Assembly: GCA_900547465.1 (NCBI GenBank)
Contig: URHJ01000001.1
Coordinates: 1 to 64,000, forward strand
DNA: 64,000 nt
Reading direction: 5' to 3'
Source: an uncultured Mycoplasmatota bacterium
GTDB lineage: Bacteria > Bacillota_I > Bacilli_A > RF39 > UBA660
Position numbers and translations under genes: made by a program. Every line of letters begins with the position of its first letter. The first letter of the stretch is position 1. The notes under the pieces were generated by a model. It saw nothing but the letters and a program-made list of their open reading frames with translations. It ran no database searches and had not been told where the DNA came from. Shown one piece after another: positions 8,740-21,801 of the stretch.

Positions 8740-9978
8740 ATGAAAGTAATTACAATCGAACCAGAACAATTTGATAGCTATGCTAAAAAACACAAATATA
8801 GAAATTACTACCAAACATCAACATATGGAAACCTCATGAAACAATTCAATTATGAAGTTATCTACATAGGAATTAATAATGATGAAGATAGATTAATTGG
8901 CGCAAGCTTATTATTAGTAGAAAACTCAGTAATGAAAACTAAAATTGCATATGCACCTAGAGGTATTCTATTTGACTTTACAGACTCTGAGAAGTTAGAA
9001 CAACTAACAGAAGCTTTAAAAAGAGATTTATCAAAACTTGGAATAGCATTATTAACAATGGATCCTGCCATACCAATAACAATCAGAGATAACAAGGGAA
9101 ATATTGTAAATATAAATAATGAAGCTAAAATTGTTATGGAAAACCTAAAAAACACAGGATTTACTTACAAGGGACAAAATCTATACTTTGAAAATAAAAA
9201 ACCAAGATGGGAAGCATTAACAGTTCTTCAGAAAGACATTAGAGAAATTTATAAATCATTTGATAAAAGAACTAGAAATAAAATTAACAAAGCTTTAAGA
9301 TCAGGTATTGAAATATATAGAGATGATAAAAAAGACTTAACAGTCTTATATGACTTTATAAAAAGAAAAGAAAAGAAACCATTCAAATATTACCAAGAAT
9401 TAGTTAAAGCATATGGAAATAATGCAGATATATTCTATGCAAAATTAAATACAGAACAATTCGTTATAAATTGCAAAAAACTATACGAAGATGAAGTAGA
9501 AAAAAATGAAAATATCGCAGCTAAATTCCAACAGCTTGCAAAACAATCAGGAGATCGTAGAGAAATATTTGATAAAAAAGTTCAATCTGATAAACTACTA
9601 AATATATACAAAAGCAATTTAATATTTGCTACTAATGTTCTAAAAGAAAACCCAGATGGTCTAATCATAGCTGGTGGATTGAACATCGTTTATGATAATG
9701 CAGCATATTTAGTAATTGAAGGATTTGATCCAAAGTATAGAAGTCTAAATGCAAACTATCTTTTAAAATGGAGAATGGTCTCAGATTACACAAATGAGAA
9801 GTTAAAATACTTCAATTTAAACGGAATTTCAGGAAATTTTGATAAGAAAAACAAGTATGCCGGATTAAATGAAATGAAGTTAGGATACAATTCAGTTGTA
9901 ACCGAATATATTGGTGAATATGATATAGTAATTAATAATTTCAAATATAATTTATATAAAAACTTTTCAAAAAAATAA
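8740..9978 (+). CDS. FemAB-type peptidyltransferase (peptidoglycan interpeptide-bridge ligase)
   Basis: A 412-residue protein of the FemX/FemAB/MurM family. These proteins transfer amino acids from aminoacyl-tRNA to the peptidoglycan stem peptide. Family features are an N-terminal GNAT-like half with YYQTSTYGNLMKQFNYEV, a long basic helical arm in the middle (about 250-290), and a C-terminal half with DGLIIAGGLNIVYDNAAYLVIEGFD. It closes with YFNLNGISGNFD and the GLNEMKLGYN segment. It is the only plus-strand gene of the window, diverges from murD and ends against tuf. It has its own promoter and terminator. Which residue it adds is unknown. Confidence 0.88.
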   Translation: MKVITIEPEQFDSYAKKHKYRNYYQTSTYGNLMKQFNYEVIYIGINNDEDRLIGASLLLVENSVMKTKIAYAPRGILFDFTDSEKLEQLTEALKRDLSKLGIALLTMDPAIPITIRDNKGNIVNINNEAKIVMENLKNTGFTYKGQNLYFENKKPRWEALTVLQKDIREIYKSFDKRTRNKINKALRSGIEIYRDDKKDLTVLYDFIKRKEKKPFKYYQELVKAYGNNADIFYAKLNTEQFVINCKKLYEDEVEKNENIAAKFQQLAKQSGDRREIFDKKVQSDKLLNIYKSNLIFATNVLKENPDGLIIAGGLNIVYDNAAYLVIEGFDPKYRSLNANYLLKWRMVSDYTNEKLKYFNLNGISGNFDKKNKYAGLNEMKLGYNSVVTEYIGEYDIVINNFKYNLYKNFSKK

Positions 9979-10004
9979 GAGTTCAAATAAGAGCTCTTAT
10001 TTTT
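9974..10004 (+). terminator. Terminator after the FemAB-like gene
   Basis: AATAAGAG/CTCTTATT stem followed by TTTT on the plus strand, overlapping the stop codon. Confidence 0.75.
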
Positions 10005-10011
10005 ATGCAAC

Positions 10012-10036
10012 AAAAAAACCGATTTCTCGGTTTTTT
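10012..10036 (-). terminator. Terminator after tuf (probably bidirectional)
   Basis: An AAAAAACCGA/TCGGTTTTTT stem with both flanks able to give a U run; it separates convergent tuf and the FemAB-like gene. Confidence 0.8.
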
Positions 10037-10045
10037 ATTATATCA

Positions 10046-11230
10046 TTATTCAACGATTTCAGAAACTGAACCTGCACCAACAGTACGTCCACCCTCACGA
10101 ATAGAGAACTTAGTTCCTTGTTCAAGAGCGATTGAATGGATTAATTCAACTTCCATATTAACGTTATCTCCTGGCATAACCATTTCAACACCTTCAGGTA
10201 ATGTAATAACACCTGTAACGTCTGTAGTTCTGAAATAGAATTGAGGACGATAGTTGTTGAAGAATGGTGTATGACGTCCACCTTCTTCTTTGCTTAATAC
10301 ATAAACTGCAGCTTTGAATTTATGATGAGGTGTAACAGATCCTGGTTTAGCAAGAACTTGTCCACGTTCAACATCTTCACGAGAAATACCACGTAATAAT
10401 ACACCAGCATTGTCTCCTGCTTCAGCATAGTCTAATTGTTTACGGAACATTTCAATTCCAGTAACAACAGTTTTTTGAGTATCTTTAATACCAACGATTT
10501 CAACTTCATCATTAAGATTTAATTTACCACGTTCAACACGTCCTGTAACAACAGTACCACGTCCTGTAATGGTAAATACATCTTCAATACTCATTAAGAA
10601 TGGCTTATCATTATCTCTTTCAGGAGTTGGAATCCATTCATCAACTGTATCCATTAATTCTTCAATCTTAGCTACATATTCAGGATCTCCTTCAAGAGCT
10701 TTTAATGCAGAACCACGGATAATTGGAGTATTGTCTCCATCGAAATCATATTCATTTAAGATTTCACGAATTTCCATTTCTACTAAATCTAATAATTCTG
10801 GATCGTCTACCATATCACATTTATTCATGAATACAACCATTTTAGGTACTCCAACTTGACGAGCAAGTAAGATATGTTCACGAGTTTGAGCCATAACACC
10901 ATCAGTAGCAGCTATAACTAAGATAGCTCCATCCATTTGAGCAGCACCAGTAATCATATTTTTAACATAGTCAGCATGTCCTGGGCAGTCTACGTGTGCA
11001 TAATGTCTCTTTTCAGTACTATACTCAATGTGAGCAGTATTGATTGTGATACCACGTTCTCTTTCTTCAGGTGCTTTATCAATATTATCAAAAGCAACTT
11101 CTTCATTACCATACTTACCAGCTAAAACTTTAGAAATAGCAGCAGTAAGTGTAGTTTTACCATGATCTACGTGTCCAATTGTACCAATGTTAACATGTGG
11201 TTTTGAACGATCAAATTTTTGTTTTGCCAT
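10046..11230 (-). CDS. tuf: Elongation factor Tu
   Basis: Delivers aminoacyl-tRNA to the ribosome as a GTPase. It is 394 residues, the normal length. GTP motifs are [11 protein letters not shown] (about 18-28), the [18 protein letters not shown] region (about 80-97) and NKCD (about 135-138). The beta-barrel domains carry [13 protein letters not shown] and [10 protein letters not shown]. It is the last gene of the rpsL-rpsG-fusA-tuf unit, 81 bases after fusA, with AGGAGG before its ATG. Confidence 0.99.
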   Translation of the reverse strand: MAKQKFDRSKPHVNIGTIGHVDHGKTTLTAAISKVLAGKYGNEEVAFDNIDKAPEERERGITINTAHIEYSTEKRHYAHVDCPGHADYVKNMITGAAQMDGAILVIAATDGVMAQTREHILLARQVGVPKMVVFMNKCDMVDDPELLDLVEMEIREILNEYDFDGDNTPIIRGSALKALEGDPEYVAKIEELMDTVDEWIPTPERDNDKPFLMSIEDVFTITGRGTVVTGRVERGKLNLNDEVEIVGIKDTQKTVVTGIEMFRKQLDYAEAGDNAGVLLRGISREDVERGQVLAKPGSVTPHHKFKAAVYVLSKEEGGRHTPFFNNYRPQFYFRTTDVTGVITLPEGVEMVMPGDNVNMEVELIHSIALEQGTKFSIREGGRTVGAGSVSEIVE

Positions 11231-11311
11231 ATTTATTTTCCTCCTTTTTCATTTACAAAATCTATTTTATCTAATAATTGAAGTTTTTTCAACTATTTCG
11301 ATACATTTTTA

Positions 11312-13381
11312 TTAATTTCCACTCTTTTTAATGATTTCTTCACTAATATTTTTAGGAACTTCCTCATAATGATCAAAAATCATAATGAATGTAGCTCTAC
11401 CTTGTGTATTAGAACGAAGATTAGTAGCATAACCAAACATTTCTGAAAGTGGAACCATTGCACTTAATTTAATTGCATTTCCTTGTGATTCTTGACCAAG
11501 TGGTTTACCACGACGAGCAGTTAAGTCACCCATAACATTACCAAAGTAATCTTCTGGAGTAGTAACATCAACTTTCATTATTGGTTCAAGAAGTACAGGA
11601 TTACATTTATTCTTAGCTTCTTTTAACGCAAAGCTAGCTGCAATTTTAAATGCCATTTCATTAGAGTCTACATCATGGTAAGAACCATCAAATAATGTAG
11701 CTTTAACATCGATCATAGGATATCCTGCAAGTACACCTGTTTGTAAAGCTTCTTGTAATCCCTTATCAACAACTGGTATATATTCACGAGGAACAACACC
11801 ACCAACGATTTGATCAACAAATTCGTATCCTTTATCTGGATTTGGTTCAAATTTAATCCATACGTGTCCATATTGTCCACGACCACCTGATTGCTTAATA
11901 TATTTACCTTCACAATCAGCAGTTTGTTTAATAGTTTCACGATATGCAACTTGTGGAGCCCCAACATTAGCTTCAACATTGAATTCACGTTTCATACGAT
12001 CAACTAATACATCAAGATGTAATTCACCCATACCAGCGATAACAGTTTGACCTGTTTCATGATCTGTATGAACTTTGAATGTTGGATCTTCTTCAGCAAG
12101 TTTTTGTAATGCAAGTGCCATTTTATCTTGATCAGCTTTAGATTTAGGTTCAACAGCTAATTGAATAACTGGTTCAGGAACAACTAAACTTTCAAGAATA
12201 ACTGGTTTCTTTTCATCACATAAAGTATCTCCTGTAGTTGTATTCTTAAGACCAACTGCAGCAGCAATATCTCCTGTATAAACATCAGATATTTCCTTAC
12301 GTGTATTAGCATGCATTTGTAAAATACGACCAATTCTTTCTTTAGTATCTTTAGTAGAGTTTAATACATAACTACCACTAGATAAATGTCCAGAATATAC
12401 ACGGAAGAATGTTAAACGTCCAACAAATGGATCTGTCATAACTTTAAATGCTAATGCACTAAATGGTTCGTCATCTTTAGGATGTCTTACACATTCATTA
12501 CCATCTAAATCAGTACCTTTAATTGATGGAATATCAAGTGGACTTGGTAAGTAATCAATTACTGCATCAAGAAGTAATTTAATACCCATATTTCCTAAAG
12601 CAGTACCACACATAACAGGGAAGAATTCTGCTTTTAATACTCCTGTACGAATAGCTTTTTTGATCATATCATTTGTAACTTCTCCACCATCAAGGTAAAT
12701 CATCATCATTTCATCATCAAATTCAGCTACTGCTTCAATTAATTCAGCACGTTTTTCTTCAGCTATATCACGTAAATCAGCTGGAATTTCAATTTCTTCA
12801 GCATTTTCATCTTGTTTACCATCATAATGATAAGCTTTCATAGTAACTAAATCAATAACTCCATTGAATTCTGATTCAGCACCAATAGGCCATTCGATTG
12901 GTTTAGCATTAACACCTAAACGTTCATCGATAGTCTTTAAACTATATTCAAAGTTAGCACCCATTTTATCCATTTTATTTGCAAAAATAATACGAGGAAC
13001 TTTGAATTCAGAAGCTTGTCTCCAAACTGTTTCAGTTTGAGGTTCAACTCCAGCTTGAGCATCAATTAATGCTACAGAACCATCAAGTACACGAAGACTA
13101 CGACTAACTTCAATAGTGAAGTCAACATGTCCTGGTGTATCGATAATATTTAAACGGTATCCCTTCCAATGAGCAGTAGTTGCTGCTGAAGTAATAGTGA
13201 TACCACGTTCTTGTTCTTGTGCCATCCAGTCCATTTGGCTTTCACCATCATGAGTTTCACCAATCTTATGAGTGACACCAGTATGAAATAACACACGCTC
13301 AGTTGTTGTAGTCTTACCTGCATCAATATGAGCCATGATTCCAATATTTCTTGTCTTTTCTAAAGACGTATCTCTTGCCAT
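11312..13381 (-). CDS. fusA: Elongation factor G
   Basis: The GTPase that drives tRNA-mRNA translocation; 689 residues, normal for the family. Motifs are [15 protein letters not shown] (about 17-31), the switch II segment [12 protein letters not shown] (about 81-92) and NKMDKMGA (about 135-142). The domain IV segment reads [10 protein letters not shown], and the C-terminal domain ends with [16 protein letters not shown]. It lies 14 bases after rpsG and continues to tuf. Confidence 0.99.
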   Translation of the reverse strand: MARDTSLEKTRNIGIMAHIDAGKTTTTERVLFHTGVTHKIGETHDGESQMDWMAQEQERGITITSAATTAHWKGYRLNIIDTPGHVDFTIEVSRSLRVLDGSVALIDAQAGVEPQTETVWRQASEFKVPRIIFANKMDKMGANFEYSLKTIDERLGVNAKPIEWPIGAESEFNGVIDLVTMKAYHYDGKQDENAEEIEIPADLRDIAEEKRAELIEAVAEFDDEMMMIYLDGGEVTNDMIKKAIRTGVLKAEFFPVMCGTALGNMGIKLLLDAVIDYLPSPLDIPSIKGTDLDGNECVRHPKDDEPFSALAFKVMTDPFVGRLTFFRVYSGHLSSGSYVLNSTKDTKERIGRILQMHANTRKEISDVYTGDIAAAVGLKNTTTGDTLCDEKKPVILESLVVPEPVIQLAVEPKSKADQDKMALALQKLAEEDPTFKVHTDHETGQTVIAGMGELHLDVLVDRMKREFNVEANVGAPQVAYRETIKQTADCEGKYIKQSGGRGQYGHVWIKFEPNPDKGYEFVDQIVGGVVPREYIPVVDKGLQEALQTGVLAGYPMIDVKATLFDGSYHDVDSNEMAFKIAASFALKEAKNKCNPVLLEPIMKVDVTTPEDYFGNVMGDLTARRGKPLGQESQGNAIKLSAMVPLSEMFGYATNLRSNTQGRATFIMIFDHYEEVPKNISEEIIKKSGN

Positions 13382-13395
13382 ATTTTATTTCCTTT

Positions 13396-13863
13396 CTACC
13401 ATCTATAATGAGCGAAAGCCTTGTTAGCCTCAGCCATTCTATGGGTATCTTCACGTTTTTTAACTGCTGCACCTGTACCATTTGATGCATCAATAATTTC
13501 ATTAGCTAAATTTTCAGCCATTCCTTTTCCACCACGTTCACGAGAATACTTTACTAACCATCTTAAAGCTAGTGCTTGACTTCTTGCAGGTGAAACTTCA
13601 ATAGGCACTTGATAGTTAGAACCACCAACACGACGAGATTTAACTTCTAAAGCTGGTTTAATATTTTCCATTGCTTGAGTAAATACTTCAAGTGGATCTT
13701 TACTAGTTTTAGTCTTAACTTGATCAAATGCTTCATATACTATAGTTTGAGCTGTTCCCTTTTTACCATCAAGCATAATAGTATTAACTAACTTAGTAAC
13801 TACTTTAGACTTATATATAGGATCTGGTAGAACATCTCTTTTTACTGCACGTCTCTTACGCAT
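13396..13863 (-). CDS. rpsG: 30S ribosomal protein S7
   Basis: A primary binding protein of the 16S rRNA 3' domain; 155 residues. The start [17 protein letters not shown] and the conserved [11 protein letters not shown] and ALRWLV segments are typical. It lies 22 bases after rpsL with a good GGGAGG ribosome site. In other bacteria S7 can repress this operon; no S7 target was recognised here. Confidence 0.98.
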   Translation of the reverse strand: MRKRRAVKRDVLPDPIYKSKVVTKLVNTIMLDGKKGTAQTIVYEAFDQVKTKTSKDPLEVFTQAMENIKPALEVKSRRVGGSNYQVPIEVSPARSQALALRWLVKYSRERGGKGMAENLANEIIDASNGTGAAVKKREDTHRMAEANKAFAHYRW

Positions 13864-13885
13864 TTAAATTTCCTCCCTTCAAATT

Positions 13886-14299
13886 TTATTTCTTAGGTTT
13901 TTTAGCACCGTATTTACTACGTCCTTGTTTACGATCTTTAACACCAGCAGTATCTAGAGTTCCACGAACTACATGATAACGTACACCGATCAAATCCTTA
14001 ACACGTCCTCCACGGATTAAAACAACACTATGTTCTTGCAAATTGTGTCCAATACCAGGAATATAAGTATCTACTTCTTTTCCATTAGATAAACGAACAC
14101 GAGCATACTTACGTAATGCAGAGTTTGGTTTCTTAGGTGTTTTAGTACCAACACGAGTACATACACCACGTTTTTGAGGTGAAGCTGTACTAGTAGTTTT
14201 CTTTCTAATAGTATTGATTCCAACACCAAGAACTGGAGCCTTACTCTTTCTTACCTTTTTGCCACGTTTATTATGAACTAATTGGTTGATTGTAGGCAT
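13886..14299 (-). CDS. rpsL: 30S ribosomal protein S12
   Basis: Decoding-centre protein, 137 residues. It starts [15 protein letters not shown] and contains [17 protein letters not shown] and the conserved [18 protein letters not shown] loop. The Lys positions linked to streptomycin resistance are unchanged. It is the first gene of rpsL-rpsG-fusA-tuf, with its own strong promoter and a leader hairpin. The ybxF (L7Ae-like) gene that precedes rpsL in Bacillus is absent. Confidence 0.98.
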   Translation of the reverse strand: MPTINQLVHNKRGKKVRKSKAPVLGVGINTIRKKTTSTASPQKRGVCTRVGTKTPKKPNSALRKYARVRLSNGKEVDTYIPGIGHNLQEHSVVLIRGGRVKDLIGVRYHVVRGTLDTAGVKDRKQGRSKYGAKKPKK

Positions 14300-14350
14300 A
14301 AAATCAATCTCCTTTCTTTACACATATCCAGGTGTATCATTTTACCCTTT

Positions 14351-14375
14351 AAATAAAACTTTGCCACAAGCAAAG
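14351..14375 (-). terminator. Terminator-like hairpin in the rpsL leader
   Basis: A CTTTGC/GCAAAG stem followed by TTTTATTT on the minus strand, starting about 14 bases after the predicted transcription start. It could act as an attenuator. Confidence 0.5.
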
Positions 14376-14395
14376 CCAATTTAATCAGCATAGTT

Positions 14396-14424
14396 AATAT
14401 AACACTATATTATTCTATTGTCAA
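14396..14424 (-). promoter_or_regulatory. Promoter of rpsL-rpsG-fusA-tuf
   Basis: TTGACA, 17-base spacer, TATATT on the minus strand; predicted start near 14389. Confidence 0.8.
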
Positions 14425-14432
14425 TCATTTTA

Positions 14433-14466
14433 TGAAAAGAAAACCCAATTCTTAATGAATTGAGTT
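14433..14466 (-). terminator. Terminator after rpoC
   Basis: AACTCAATTC/GAATTGGGTT stem with a 5-base loop and a T-rich tail on the minus strand. Confidence 0.8.
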
Positions 14467-14472
14467 TATCTA

Positions 14473-17400
14473 TTATTCCATAAATTGATCTTCTAACTTA
14501 TCCAAAGGTTCTTCATCAACAAATTCTTTTTCAAGATCATAAGACACATTACGATACATCTTACTACCTGTACCAGCAGGAATAAGCTTACCAATAATTA
14601 CATTTTCTTTTAATCCTTCTAAATTATCAACTTTACCTTTGATAGCAGCATCAGTAAGAATACGTGTAGTTTCTTGGAATGATGCAGCTGATAAGAATGA
14701 ATCTGTTTCAAGTGATGCTTTAGTAATACCAAGTAATACAGGTTTACCAAGAGCAGGTTTCTTACCTTTTATAATAGCTTCCTTATTACCATCAGTAAAT
14801 TCACGGAAGTTAACTAATGAACCAGGTAAGAACTTAGTATCACCAGATTCAACAATTCTAATCTTAGAAATCATTCTACGAGCTATTACTTCAACGTGTT
14901 TATCAGAAATATCAACACCTTGAGAACGATAAGTATTTTGTACTTCTTTCAAGATATATTCTTGAGTTGTAATTGGATCAGTAACAGCTAATAATTCCTT
15001 AGGACTAATAGCACCTTCAGTAAGTCTATCTCCACATACAACTTCAGCACCTTTATCTATACACAATTTAGCACCATAGTTAGAAACGTGTTCTTTAGAT
15101 TCTAACTTATTAGTAATTGTGATTTTATATTTACCATGATCTTCCTTAATGTTAGTAACTTTACCATCAATTTCAGCAATAGTAGATTTACCTTTTGGAT
15201 TACGAGCTTCAAATAACTCTTGTACACGTGGAAGACCTTGAGTAATATCAGCATCTCCACCATGAGCAACTCCACCTGAATGGAATGTACGCATTGTAAG
15301 CTGAGTACCAGGTTCACCAATTGATTGAGCAGCCATAACACCAACAGCTTCACCAATTTCAACTAAGTTACCTGTAGCTAAGTTACGTCCATAACATTTT
15401 TGACATAAACCATTAGCAGTACCACAAGTTAAAATTGTACGTATTTCAACCTCTTCTATTCCTGCATCAATAATTTTATCAGCAATAGATTCAGTAATCA
15501 TATCTAAACGCTCAACAAGAACTTTTTTAGTTTTAGGATCCACAACTTTCTTATTAGCAAAACGTCCTACAATTCTATCTCTTAAAGATTCAATAACAGC
15601 ACCTGTTTTTTCGTTTATAAATGCACGAACAACAACACCTTGATCTGTGCCACAATCTTCTTCTTTAATAATCATATCTTGAGCAACGTCTACTAAACGA
15701 CGTGTTAAGTATCCTGAATCAGCTGTCTTCAATGCTGTATCTGCACTACCCTTACGAGCACCATGTGTAGATAAGAAGAATTCAGCAACTGAAAGTCCCT
15801 CAAAGAAGTTTGAAAGAATAGGAATTTCAACAGGAGTACCATCTGGCTTAGCCATGATACCACGCATACCAGCAACTTGTGTAAAGTTAGAGATATTACC
15901 ACGAGCCTTAGAATTCATCATAAGGAAGATTGGATTATCAATATCAGTTTGAGAAATTTCCTCAAGTTCTGCTTTAACTTTATCTGTTGCTCCATTCCAT
16001 GTATCAATAACTTTAGTAAATCTTTCTTCTTCAGTTATTAAACCACGTTTATATTGTTTATTAATTTTATCAACAATTTTGCGAGCATCTTCAACAATTT
16101 CAGGTTTCTTTTGACTTGTTTCAATATCACTCATACTAACAGTTATACCAGCAATAGTAGAATAATAGAAACCTAAATCTTTTAATTTATCAAGCATTTC
16201 AGATGTTTCAGTAGTTTTGTAACGCTTAAATACTTGAGCAATTATTTTTTCCAAAGTACCCTTAGCAAAAGGCTTAACTATTGGCATTTCTGCAATAGCT
16301 TCTCTAATATTAGTACCCTTATCAAGGAAATACTTATTAGGAGTAATACTTTGAATATTAGTATCGGTAGGTTCATTTACATATGCAAATGAATCAGGTA
16401 AAATTTCATTGAATTTTAACTTACCTACAGTAGTAACTAAATATTTACCCTTTTGTTCATCTGTAAATAATTTATGTCTAAAAGAATCAACAGGAAGAGC
16501 AATACGAGTATGTAAAGTTATTTCCTTACGTTCATAAGCCATTAATGCTTCGTTTTCATTCTTAAATACTCTACCTTCACCATCTTCTGAAGCTTTTTCC
16601 ATAGTAATGTAATAATTACCCAAAACCATATCTTGAGATGGAGTAACAATTGGATCTCCACTCTTTGGATGAAGAATATTATTAGAGCCAAGCATTAATA
16701 ATCTAGCTTCAGCTTGAGCTTCTTCAGAAAGAGGTACGTGTACAGCCATTTGGTCACCATCGAAGTCAGCATTGAAAGCTGGACAAACAAGTGGATGTAA
16801 TCTAATAGCTTTACCACCAACTAAGATTGGTTCAAATGCTTGAATACCTAATCTATGTAATGTAGGAGCACGGTTAAGTAAAACTGGATGTTCCTTAATT
16901 ACTTCTTCTACAATATCCCAAACAACAGGATCTTGATTTTCAATTAATCTCTTAGCTGCTTTAATATTATGAGCTATATCTTTACTAACTAAACCATGAA
17001 TAACATGAGGTTTAAATAACTCAAGTGCCATTTCTTTTGGAATACCACATTGATACATCTTTAATGATGGACCAACAACGATAACTGAACGACCAGAATA
17101 ATCAACACGTTTACCTAGTAAGTTTTGACGGAAACGACCTTGTTTACCCTTTAACATACTAGAAAGTGACTTAAGAGGACGATTTCCAGCACCAGTAACA
17201 CTTCTTCCACGACGTCCATTATCAAATAAGGCATCAACTGCTTCTTGTAACATACGTTTTTCATTTTGAATAATGATACCAGGAGCACCTAAATCAATAA
17301 GTTTTTTCAAACGATTATTACGATTAATCACTCTTCTATATAAATCATTCAAGTCAGAAGTAGCAAATCTACCTCCATCTAATTGAATCATAGGACGAAG

Positions 17401-18111
17401 TTCAGGTGGAATAACTGGTATAGCATCTAAAATCATCCATTCTGGTTTATTTCCAGATTTATAGAAAGCATCTAATACATCAAGTCTCTTTAAAAGTCTA
17501 GTACGTTTTTGACCTTGAGCAGTTTCAAGTTCAGTTGTTATTTCATCTATTTCCTTTTTTAAATCAACTTTCTTAAGTAATTCTTTGATAGCTTCAGCAC
17601 CCATACCAACTTTGAAACCAGTACCATATTTTTCATAATAAGCACGATACTCTTTTTCTGATAAAGTTTGTTTATTTTCTAAAGGAGCATTTCCTTTATC
17701 AATAACTACATAACTTACAAAGTAAAGTACTTCTTCCAAATCTCTAGGACTCATATCAAGTACTAATCCCATACGAGAAGGAACACCTTTAAAGAACCAA
17801 ATATGTGAAACTGGAGAAGCAAGTTCGATATGACCCATTCTTTCACGACGAACCTTGCTCTTTGTAACTTCTACTCCACAACGATCACATACTATATTTT
17901 TATAACGAACTCTTTTGTACTTACCACAAGCACATTCAAAGTCTTTAGTAGGACCAAAGATTTTTTCACAGAATAATCCATCTCTCTCTGGTCTTAATGT
18001 ACGATAATTTATAGTCTCAGGTTTCTTTACTTCACCATAAGACCATTCACGAATTTTATCAGAAGAAGCAATTCCAATTTTTAATGCCTCAAATTTATTT
18101 ACTTCTATCAT
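14473..18111 (-). CDS. rpoC: DNA-directed RNA polymerase subunit beta'
   Basis: Catalytic large subunit, 1212 residues. The N-terminal zinc site [19 protein letters not shown] is at about 60-78. The active-site loop [12 protein letters not shown] (about 450-461) carries the three Mg-binding Asp. A second Cys cluster, [15 protein letters not shown], is at about 890-905. The bridge helix/trigger loop region contains [10 protein letters not shown]. The start codon overlaps the rpoB stop (TAATG), so translation is coupled. It ends the ybxB-rpoB-rpoC unit. Confidence 0.99.
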   Translation of the reverse strand: MIEVNKFEALKIGIASSDKIREWSYGEVKKPETINYRTLRPERDGLFCEKIFGPTKDFECACGKYKRVRYKNIVCDRCGVEVTKSKVRRERMGHIELASPVSHIWFFKGVPSRMGLVLDMSPRDLEEVLYFVSYVVIDKGNAPLENKQTLSEKEYRAYYEKYGTGFKVGMGAEAIKELLKKVDLKKEIDEITTELETAQGQKRTRLLKRLDVLDAFYKSGNKPEWMILDAIPVIPPELRPMIQLDGGRFATSDLNDLYRRVINRNNRLKKLIDLGAPGIIIQNEKRMLQEAVDALFDNGRRGRSVTGAGNRPLKSLSSMLKGKQGRFRQNLLGKRVDYSGRSVIVVGPSLKMYQCGIPKEMALELFKPHVIHGLVSKDIAHNIKAAKRLIENQDPVVWDIVEEVIKEHPVLLNRAPTLHRLGIQAFEPILVGGKAIRLHPLVCPAFNADFDGDQMAVHVPLSEEAQAEARLLMLGSNNILHPKSGDPIVTPSQDMVLGNYYITMEKASEDGEGRVFKNENEALMAYERKEITLHTRIALPVDSFRHKLFTDEQKGKYLVTTVGKLKFNEILPDSFAYVNEPTDTNIQSITPNKYFLDKGTNIREAIAEMPIVKPFAKGTLEKIIAQVFKRYKTTETSEMLDKLKDLGFYYSTIAGITVSMSDIETSQKKPEIVEDARKIVDKINKQYKRGLITEEERFTKVIDTWNGATDKVKAELEEISQTDIDNPIFLMMNSKARGNISNFTQVAGMRGIMAKPDGTPVEIPILSNFFEGLSVAEFFLSTHGARKGSADTALKTADSGYLTRRLVDVAQDMIIKEEDCGTDQGVVVRAFINEKTGAVIESLRDRIVGRFANKKVVDPKTKKVLVERLDMITESIADKIIDAGIEEVEIRTILTCGTANGLCQKCYGRNLATGNLVEIGEAVGVMAAQSIGEPGTQLTMRTFHSGGVAHGGDADITQGLPRVQELFEARNPKGKSTIAEIDGKVTNIKEDHGKYKITITNKLESKEHVSNYGAKLCIDKGAEVVCGDRLTEGAISPKELLAVTDPITTQEYILKEVQNTYRSQGVDISDKHVEVIARRMISKIRIVESGDTKFLPGSLVNFREFTDGNKEAIIKGKKPALGKPVLLGITKASLETDSFLSAASFQETTRILTDAAIKGKVDNLEGLKENVIIGKLIPAGTGSKMYRNVSYDLEKEFVDEEPLDKLEDQFME

Positions 18112-21100
18112 TAAAGATCAGCTCCTTCCTCTATTTCTTCATTTTCTTCTATCTCTTCATCAACCTCTTCAGAATCATCAGATTCATCACTGACAGGTTC
18201 AGCAACACTAGTTGTATTGTTACTATTATTTTCTAGTTCATCAATAGAAGTTTTTGTATCTTCTCTATCTTCAGCTTCTTCAATTTGTTTCAACTCTAGA
18301 TTTTCACCCTTATCATTGATTATTGAAATATCAAGTCCTAAAGCTTGGAATTCTTTCATCAACACTCTAAATGACTCTGGAACACCAGCTTGATCAATTT
18401 CTTGACCCTTGACTATAGCTTCGTATACTTTTACACGTCCAATAACATCATCAGATTTAACAGTTAAGATTTCTTGTAATGTATGTGCAGCACCATATGC
18501 ATAAAGTGCCCAAACTTCCATTTCTCCAAATCTTTGTCCACCGAATTGAGCTTTACCACCAAGTGGTTGTTGTGTAACTAATGAATATGGTCCTGTACTA
18601 CGTGCATGAAGTTTATCATCAACCATGTGATGTAGTTTAATCATGTACATAACACCAACAGATATACGATTATCAAAAGCTTCACCAGTACGACCATCAT
18701 ATAAGACTGTCTTACCATCTTCGTCCATACCAGCTTCTTTCATCATATCTTTAATATCAGATATTTTAGCTCCATCAAATACTGGAGTTGCAATATGAAC
18801 ACCTAACTTTTTAGCAGCCATACCCATATGTAATTCCAAGATTTGTCCCAAGTTCATACGAGAAGGAACACCTTGTGGGTTAAGCATAATATCAACAGGA
18901 GTACCATCTGGTAAATATGGCATATCCTCTTCTGGAAGAATAAGTGAAATAACACCCTTATTACCATGACGTCCAGACATCTTATCTCCAACTTGAATCT
19001 TACGTTTTTGAATTATATATACACGAATTACTTTTGAAACACCAGCAGGTAATTCATCATTATCTTTACGAGAATAAATTTTAATATCATGTACAATACC
19101 ATCTCCACCATGAGGAACACGTAATGAAGTATCACGAACTTCACGAGTTTTCTCACCAAAGATAGCATGTAATAATTTTTCTTCTGAAGTTAATTCAGCA
19201 ACACCCTTAGGAGTAACCTTACCAACTAAGATATCTCCTTCTTTTACTTCAGTACCAATAGCTATAATACCATTTTCATCCAAATTCTTTCTAGCATCTT
19301 CGCTTACATTTGGAATATCGCGAGTAATTTCCTCAGGTCCTAACTTAGTTTCACGACATTGAATTTCATAATCCTCTAAGTGTAGAGAAGTTAATTTATC
19401 ATCTTTAACTAAGTTTTCATTTAAGATAACAGCATCTTCATAGTTATAACCATTAAATGTCATGAATGCTACTACCATATTCTTACCTAAAGCAAGTTCT
19501 CCCTTATCAGTAGAGTTACCATCAGCAATAATTGTTTTACCAGCTACTACTTTATCTCCAACCTTAACAATAGGTCTTTGATGATTGCAAATACCAGCAT
19601 TAGCAAGTTCAAAATTAGCTAAGTAATAAGTATCCTTACCCTTTGCATTTTTAACAACAATTTTCTTAGCATCAACATATTCAACCACACCATCAGCTTT
19701 TGCAACAATACAAACACCTGAATCTTTTGCAGCAATATGTTCAACACCAGTACCAACAAATGGAGCTTCTGTCTTAATTAAAGGCATAGCTTGACGTTGC
19801 ATGTTTGCTCCCATAAGTGCACGAGTAGCATCATCATGTTCCAAGAATGGAATACAACTTGTTGTAATAGATACAACTTGTTGTGGAGAAACATCTATAT
19901 AATCAACTTGTTCTGGTTTTGCTAAAATATTTTCACCACGAAGTCTAGCATTAACTTGTTCATCAGTAATAACATTATCTTCATTTGTTCCAACCGTAGA
20001 TTGAGAAATTATATAATCAGCTTCTTCATCAGCTGTTAAATACTCAACTGTATCAGTAATTTTACAATTTTCAACTTTACGATATGGAGTCATTATAAAT
20101 CCATAATCATCAATTTTTGCATAACTAGCAAGAGAAGTAATAAGTCCGATATTTGGTCCTTCAGGAGACTCAATTGGACAAATTCTACCATAGTGAGATG
20201 TATTAACATCACGTACTTCTACTCCAGCTCTATCACGAGATAAACCACCAGGTCCTAAAGCAGATAAACGACGTTTATTTGTAAGTTCTGCTATTGGGTT
20301 AGTTTGATCCATGAATTGTGATAATTGAGATGAACCAAAGAATTCTTTCATAGCTGCTGTAACAGGTCTAATATTAATTAATGTCTTTGGAGTAACTTCT
20401 TCCATCTCTTGAGTAGTCATTCTCTCACGAATAACACGTTCCATACGAGATACACCAATTCTAAATTGATTTTGTAAAAGTTCACCAACTTGACGAATAC
20501 GTCTATTACCTAGGTGATCAATTTCATCAAAGTTACCAACACCATGTAATAAGTTCAAATAATATGAAACAGAAGCAAAAACATCAGAAATAGTAAGACG
20601 TTTTTCATCAATAGTTTGGTCATTACCAATAACTATTAATTTTTTCTTCTTATCACTTGGATCTATAACTTTAATTTCTTGAACTTTATTATAATTATCT
20701 AACTCTTCATTAATTGAAACTTCTTTAACACCATAGTTAGCTAAAACATCTTTTAAATCTTCAAGTAAAGCTTTAGTAAATACAGTACCCTTAGCACATT
20801 TAACTTCACCATCAACTACAATATCTTCAGCCAAAGTTTGACCTAATAAACGATCCATAATATTTAACTTACGATTAAACTTATAACGTCCAACACGAGC
20901 TAAATCATATCTAAATTCATCAAAGAATCTAGTAATAATTTGGTTCTTAGAAGAATCTAGAGTTGCAGGTTCCCCTGGTCTTAACTTTTCATAAATCTCA
21001 ATTAAAGCCTCATCAGTATTCTTTGTAGAATCTTTAGCTATAGTATTTTTTAAATATTCATCTTCTCCAAACATTTTGAAAATTTCTTCATCAGAAGATA

Positions 21101-21701
21101 AACCAAACGCACGAAGTAATGTAGTCAATGTAACCTTACGAGTACGATCGATTCTTACATATAATACATCTCTAGCATCTGTTTCGAACTCTAACCAAGT
21201 ACCACGTGTAGGTATAATTTGAGAAGTAATTAATTCACGTCCATTTTTATCTATTTCATGATTAAAATAAACACTAGGAGAACGAACTAATTGAGAAACA
21301 ATAACACGTTCAGCACCATTAATAACAAATGTTCCACTATCTGTCATAATAGGCATATCACCCATAAATATTTCTTGTTCTTTAACTTCACCAGTTTCTT
21401 GATTGAATAGACGAACTTCTACTTTTAAAGGAGCAGAATAAGTAGTTTCTCTATCCTTACTTTCTTTTATAGAATATCTAGGTTCATCAAAATAATAATC
21501 ACCAAACTCTAATTTTAATGTACCAGAAAAATTTTCCACTGGAAATAGATCTTCAAAAACCTCTTTAATTCCAGTAGTTTGAAACCAATCATATGATTTC
21601 TTTTGAATTTCAAGCAAATCTTTTAATTCATACGTATTTCTTATTTTTGAGAAATTTCTTCTTTCTCTATGGTCACCACATTTAACAATCTTATATGCCA
21701 C
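18111..21701 (-). CDS. rpoB: DNA-directed RNA polymerase subunit beta
   Basis: Large core subunit, 1196 residues from GTG 21701 ([15 protein letters not shown]). That start has GGGGTG 6 bases upstream; an in-frame TTG 18 bases earlier overlaps the ribosome site. The rifampicin-binding cluster reads [19 protein letters not shown], so the residue equivalent to E. coli His526 is Asn (codon 20277-20279). The C-terminus carries [21 protein letters not shown], then an acidic tail of about 50 residues rich in Glu and Asp. It lies 100 bases after ybxB. Confidence 0.99.
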   Translation of the reverse strand: MAYKIVKCGDHRERRNFSKIRNTYELKDLLEIQKKSYDWFQTTGIKEVFEDLFPVENFSGTLKLEFGDYYFDEPRYSIKESKDRETTYSAPLKVEVRLFNQETGEVKEQEIFMGDMPIMTDSGTFVINGAERVIVSQLVRSPSVYFNHEIDKNGRELITSQIIPTRGTWLEFETDARDVLYVRIDRTRKVTLTTLLRAFGLSSDEEIFKMFGEDEYLKNTIAKDSTKNTDEALIEIYEKLRPGEPATLDSSKNQIITRFFDEFRYDLARVGRYKFNRKLNIMDRLLGQTLAEDIVVDGEVKCAKGTVFTKALLEDLKDVLANYGVKEVSINEELDNYNKVQEIKVIDPSDKKKKLIVIGNDQTIDEKRLTISDVFASVSYYLNLLHGVGNFDEIDHLGNRRIRQVGELLQNQFRIGVSRMERVIRERMTTQEMEEVTPKTLINIRPVTAAMKEFFGSSQLSQFMDQTNPIAELTNKRRLSALGPGGLSRDRAGVEVRDVNTSHYGRICPIESPEGPNIGLITSLASYAKIDDYGFIMTPYRKVENCKITDTVEYLTADEEADYIISQSTVGTNEDNVITDEQVNARLRGENILAKPEQVDYIDVSPQQVVSITTSCIPFLEHDDATRALMGANMQRQAMPLIKTEAPFVGTGVEHIAAKDSGVCIVAKADGVVEYVDAKKIVVKNAKGKDTYYLANFELANAGICNHQRPIVKVGDKVVAGKTIIADGNSTDKGELALGKNMVVAFMTFNGYNYEDAVILNENLVKDDKLTSLHLEDYEIQCRETKLGPEEITRDIPNVSEDARKNLDENGIIAIGTEVKEGDILVGKVTPKGVAELTSEEKLLHAIFGEKTREVRDTSLRVPHGGDGIVHDIKIYSRKDNDELPAGVSKVIRVYIIQKRKIQVGDKMSGRHGNKGVISLILPEEDMPYLPDGTPVDIMLNPQGVPSRMNLGQILELHMGMAAKKLGVHIATPVFDGAKISDIKDMMKEAGMDEDGKTVLYDGRTGEAFDNRISVGVMYMIKLHHMVDDKLHARSTGPYSLVTQQPLGGKAQFGGQRFGEMEVWALYAYGAAHTLQEILTVKSDDVIGRVKVYEAIVKGQEIDQAGVPESFRVLMKEFQALGLDISIINDKGENLELKQIEEAEDREDTKTSIDELENNSNNTTSVAEPVSDESDDSEEVDEEIEENEEIEEGADL

Positions 21702-21801
21702 TAAATTCACCCCAAACAATTAATTTTTTAAAGAACAAAATCGCATTAAAAATAACACGTTGCCAATTTATATTATTAGCACAAAATTGAAAAGAAGTCA
21801 A

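Noticed and set aside
11713..11988. Reading frame inside fusA in another frame
   Set aside because: It lies wholly within the EF-G gene, has no ribosome site and a biased composition; treated as a shadow.
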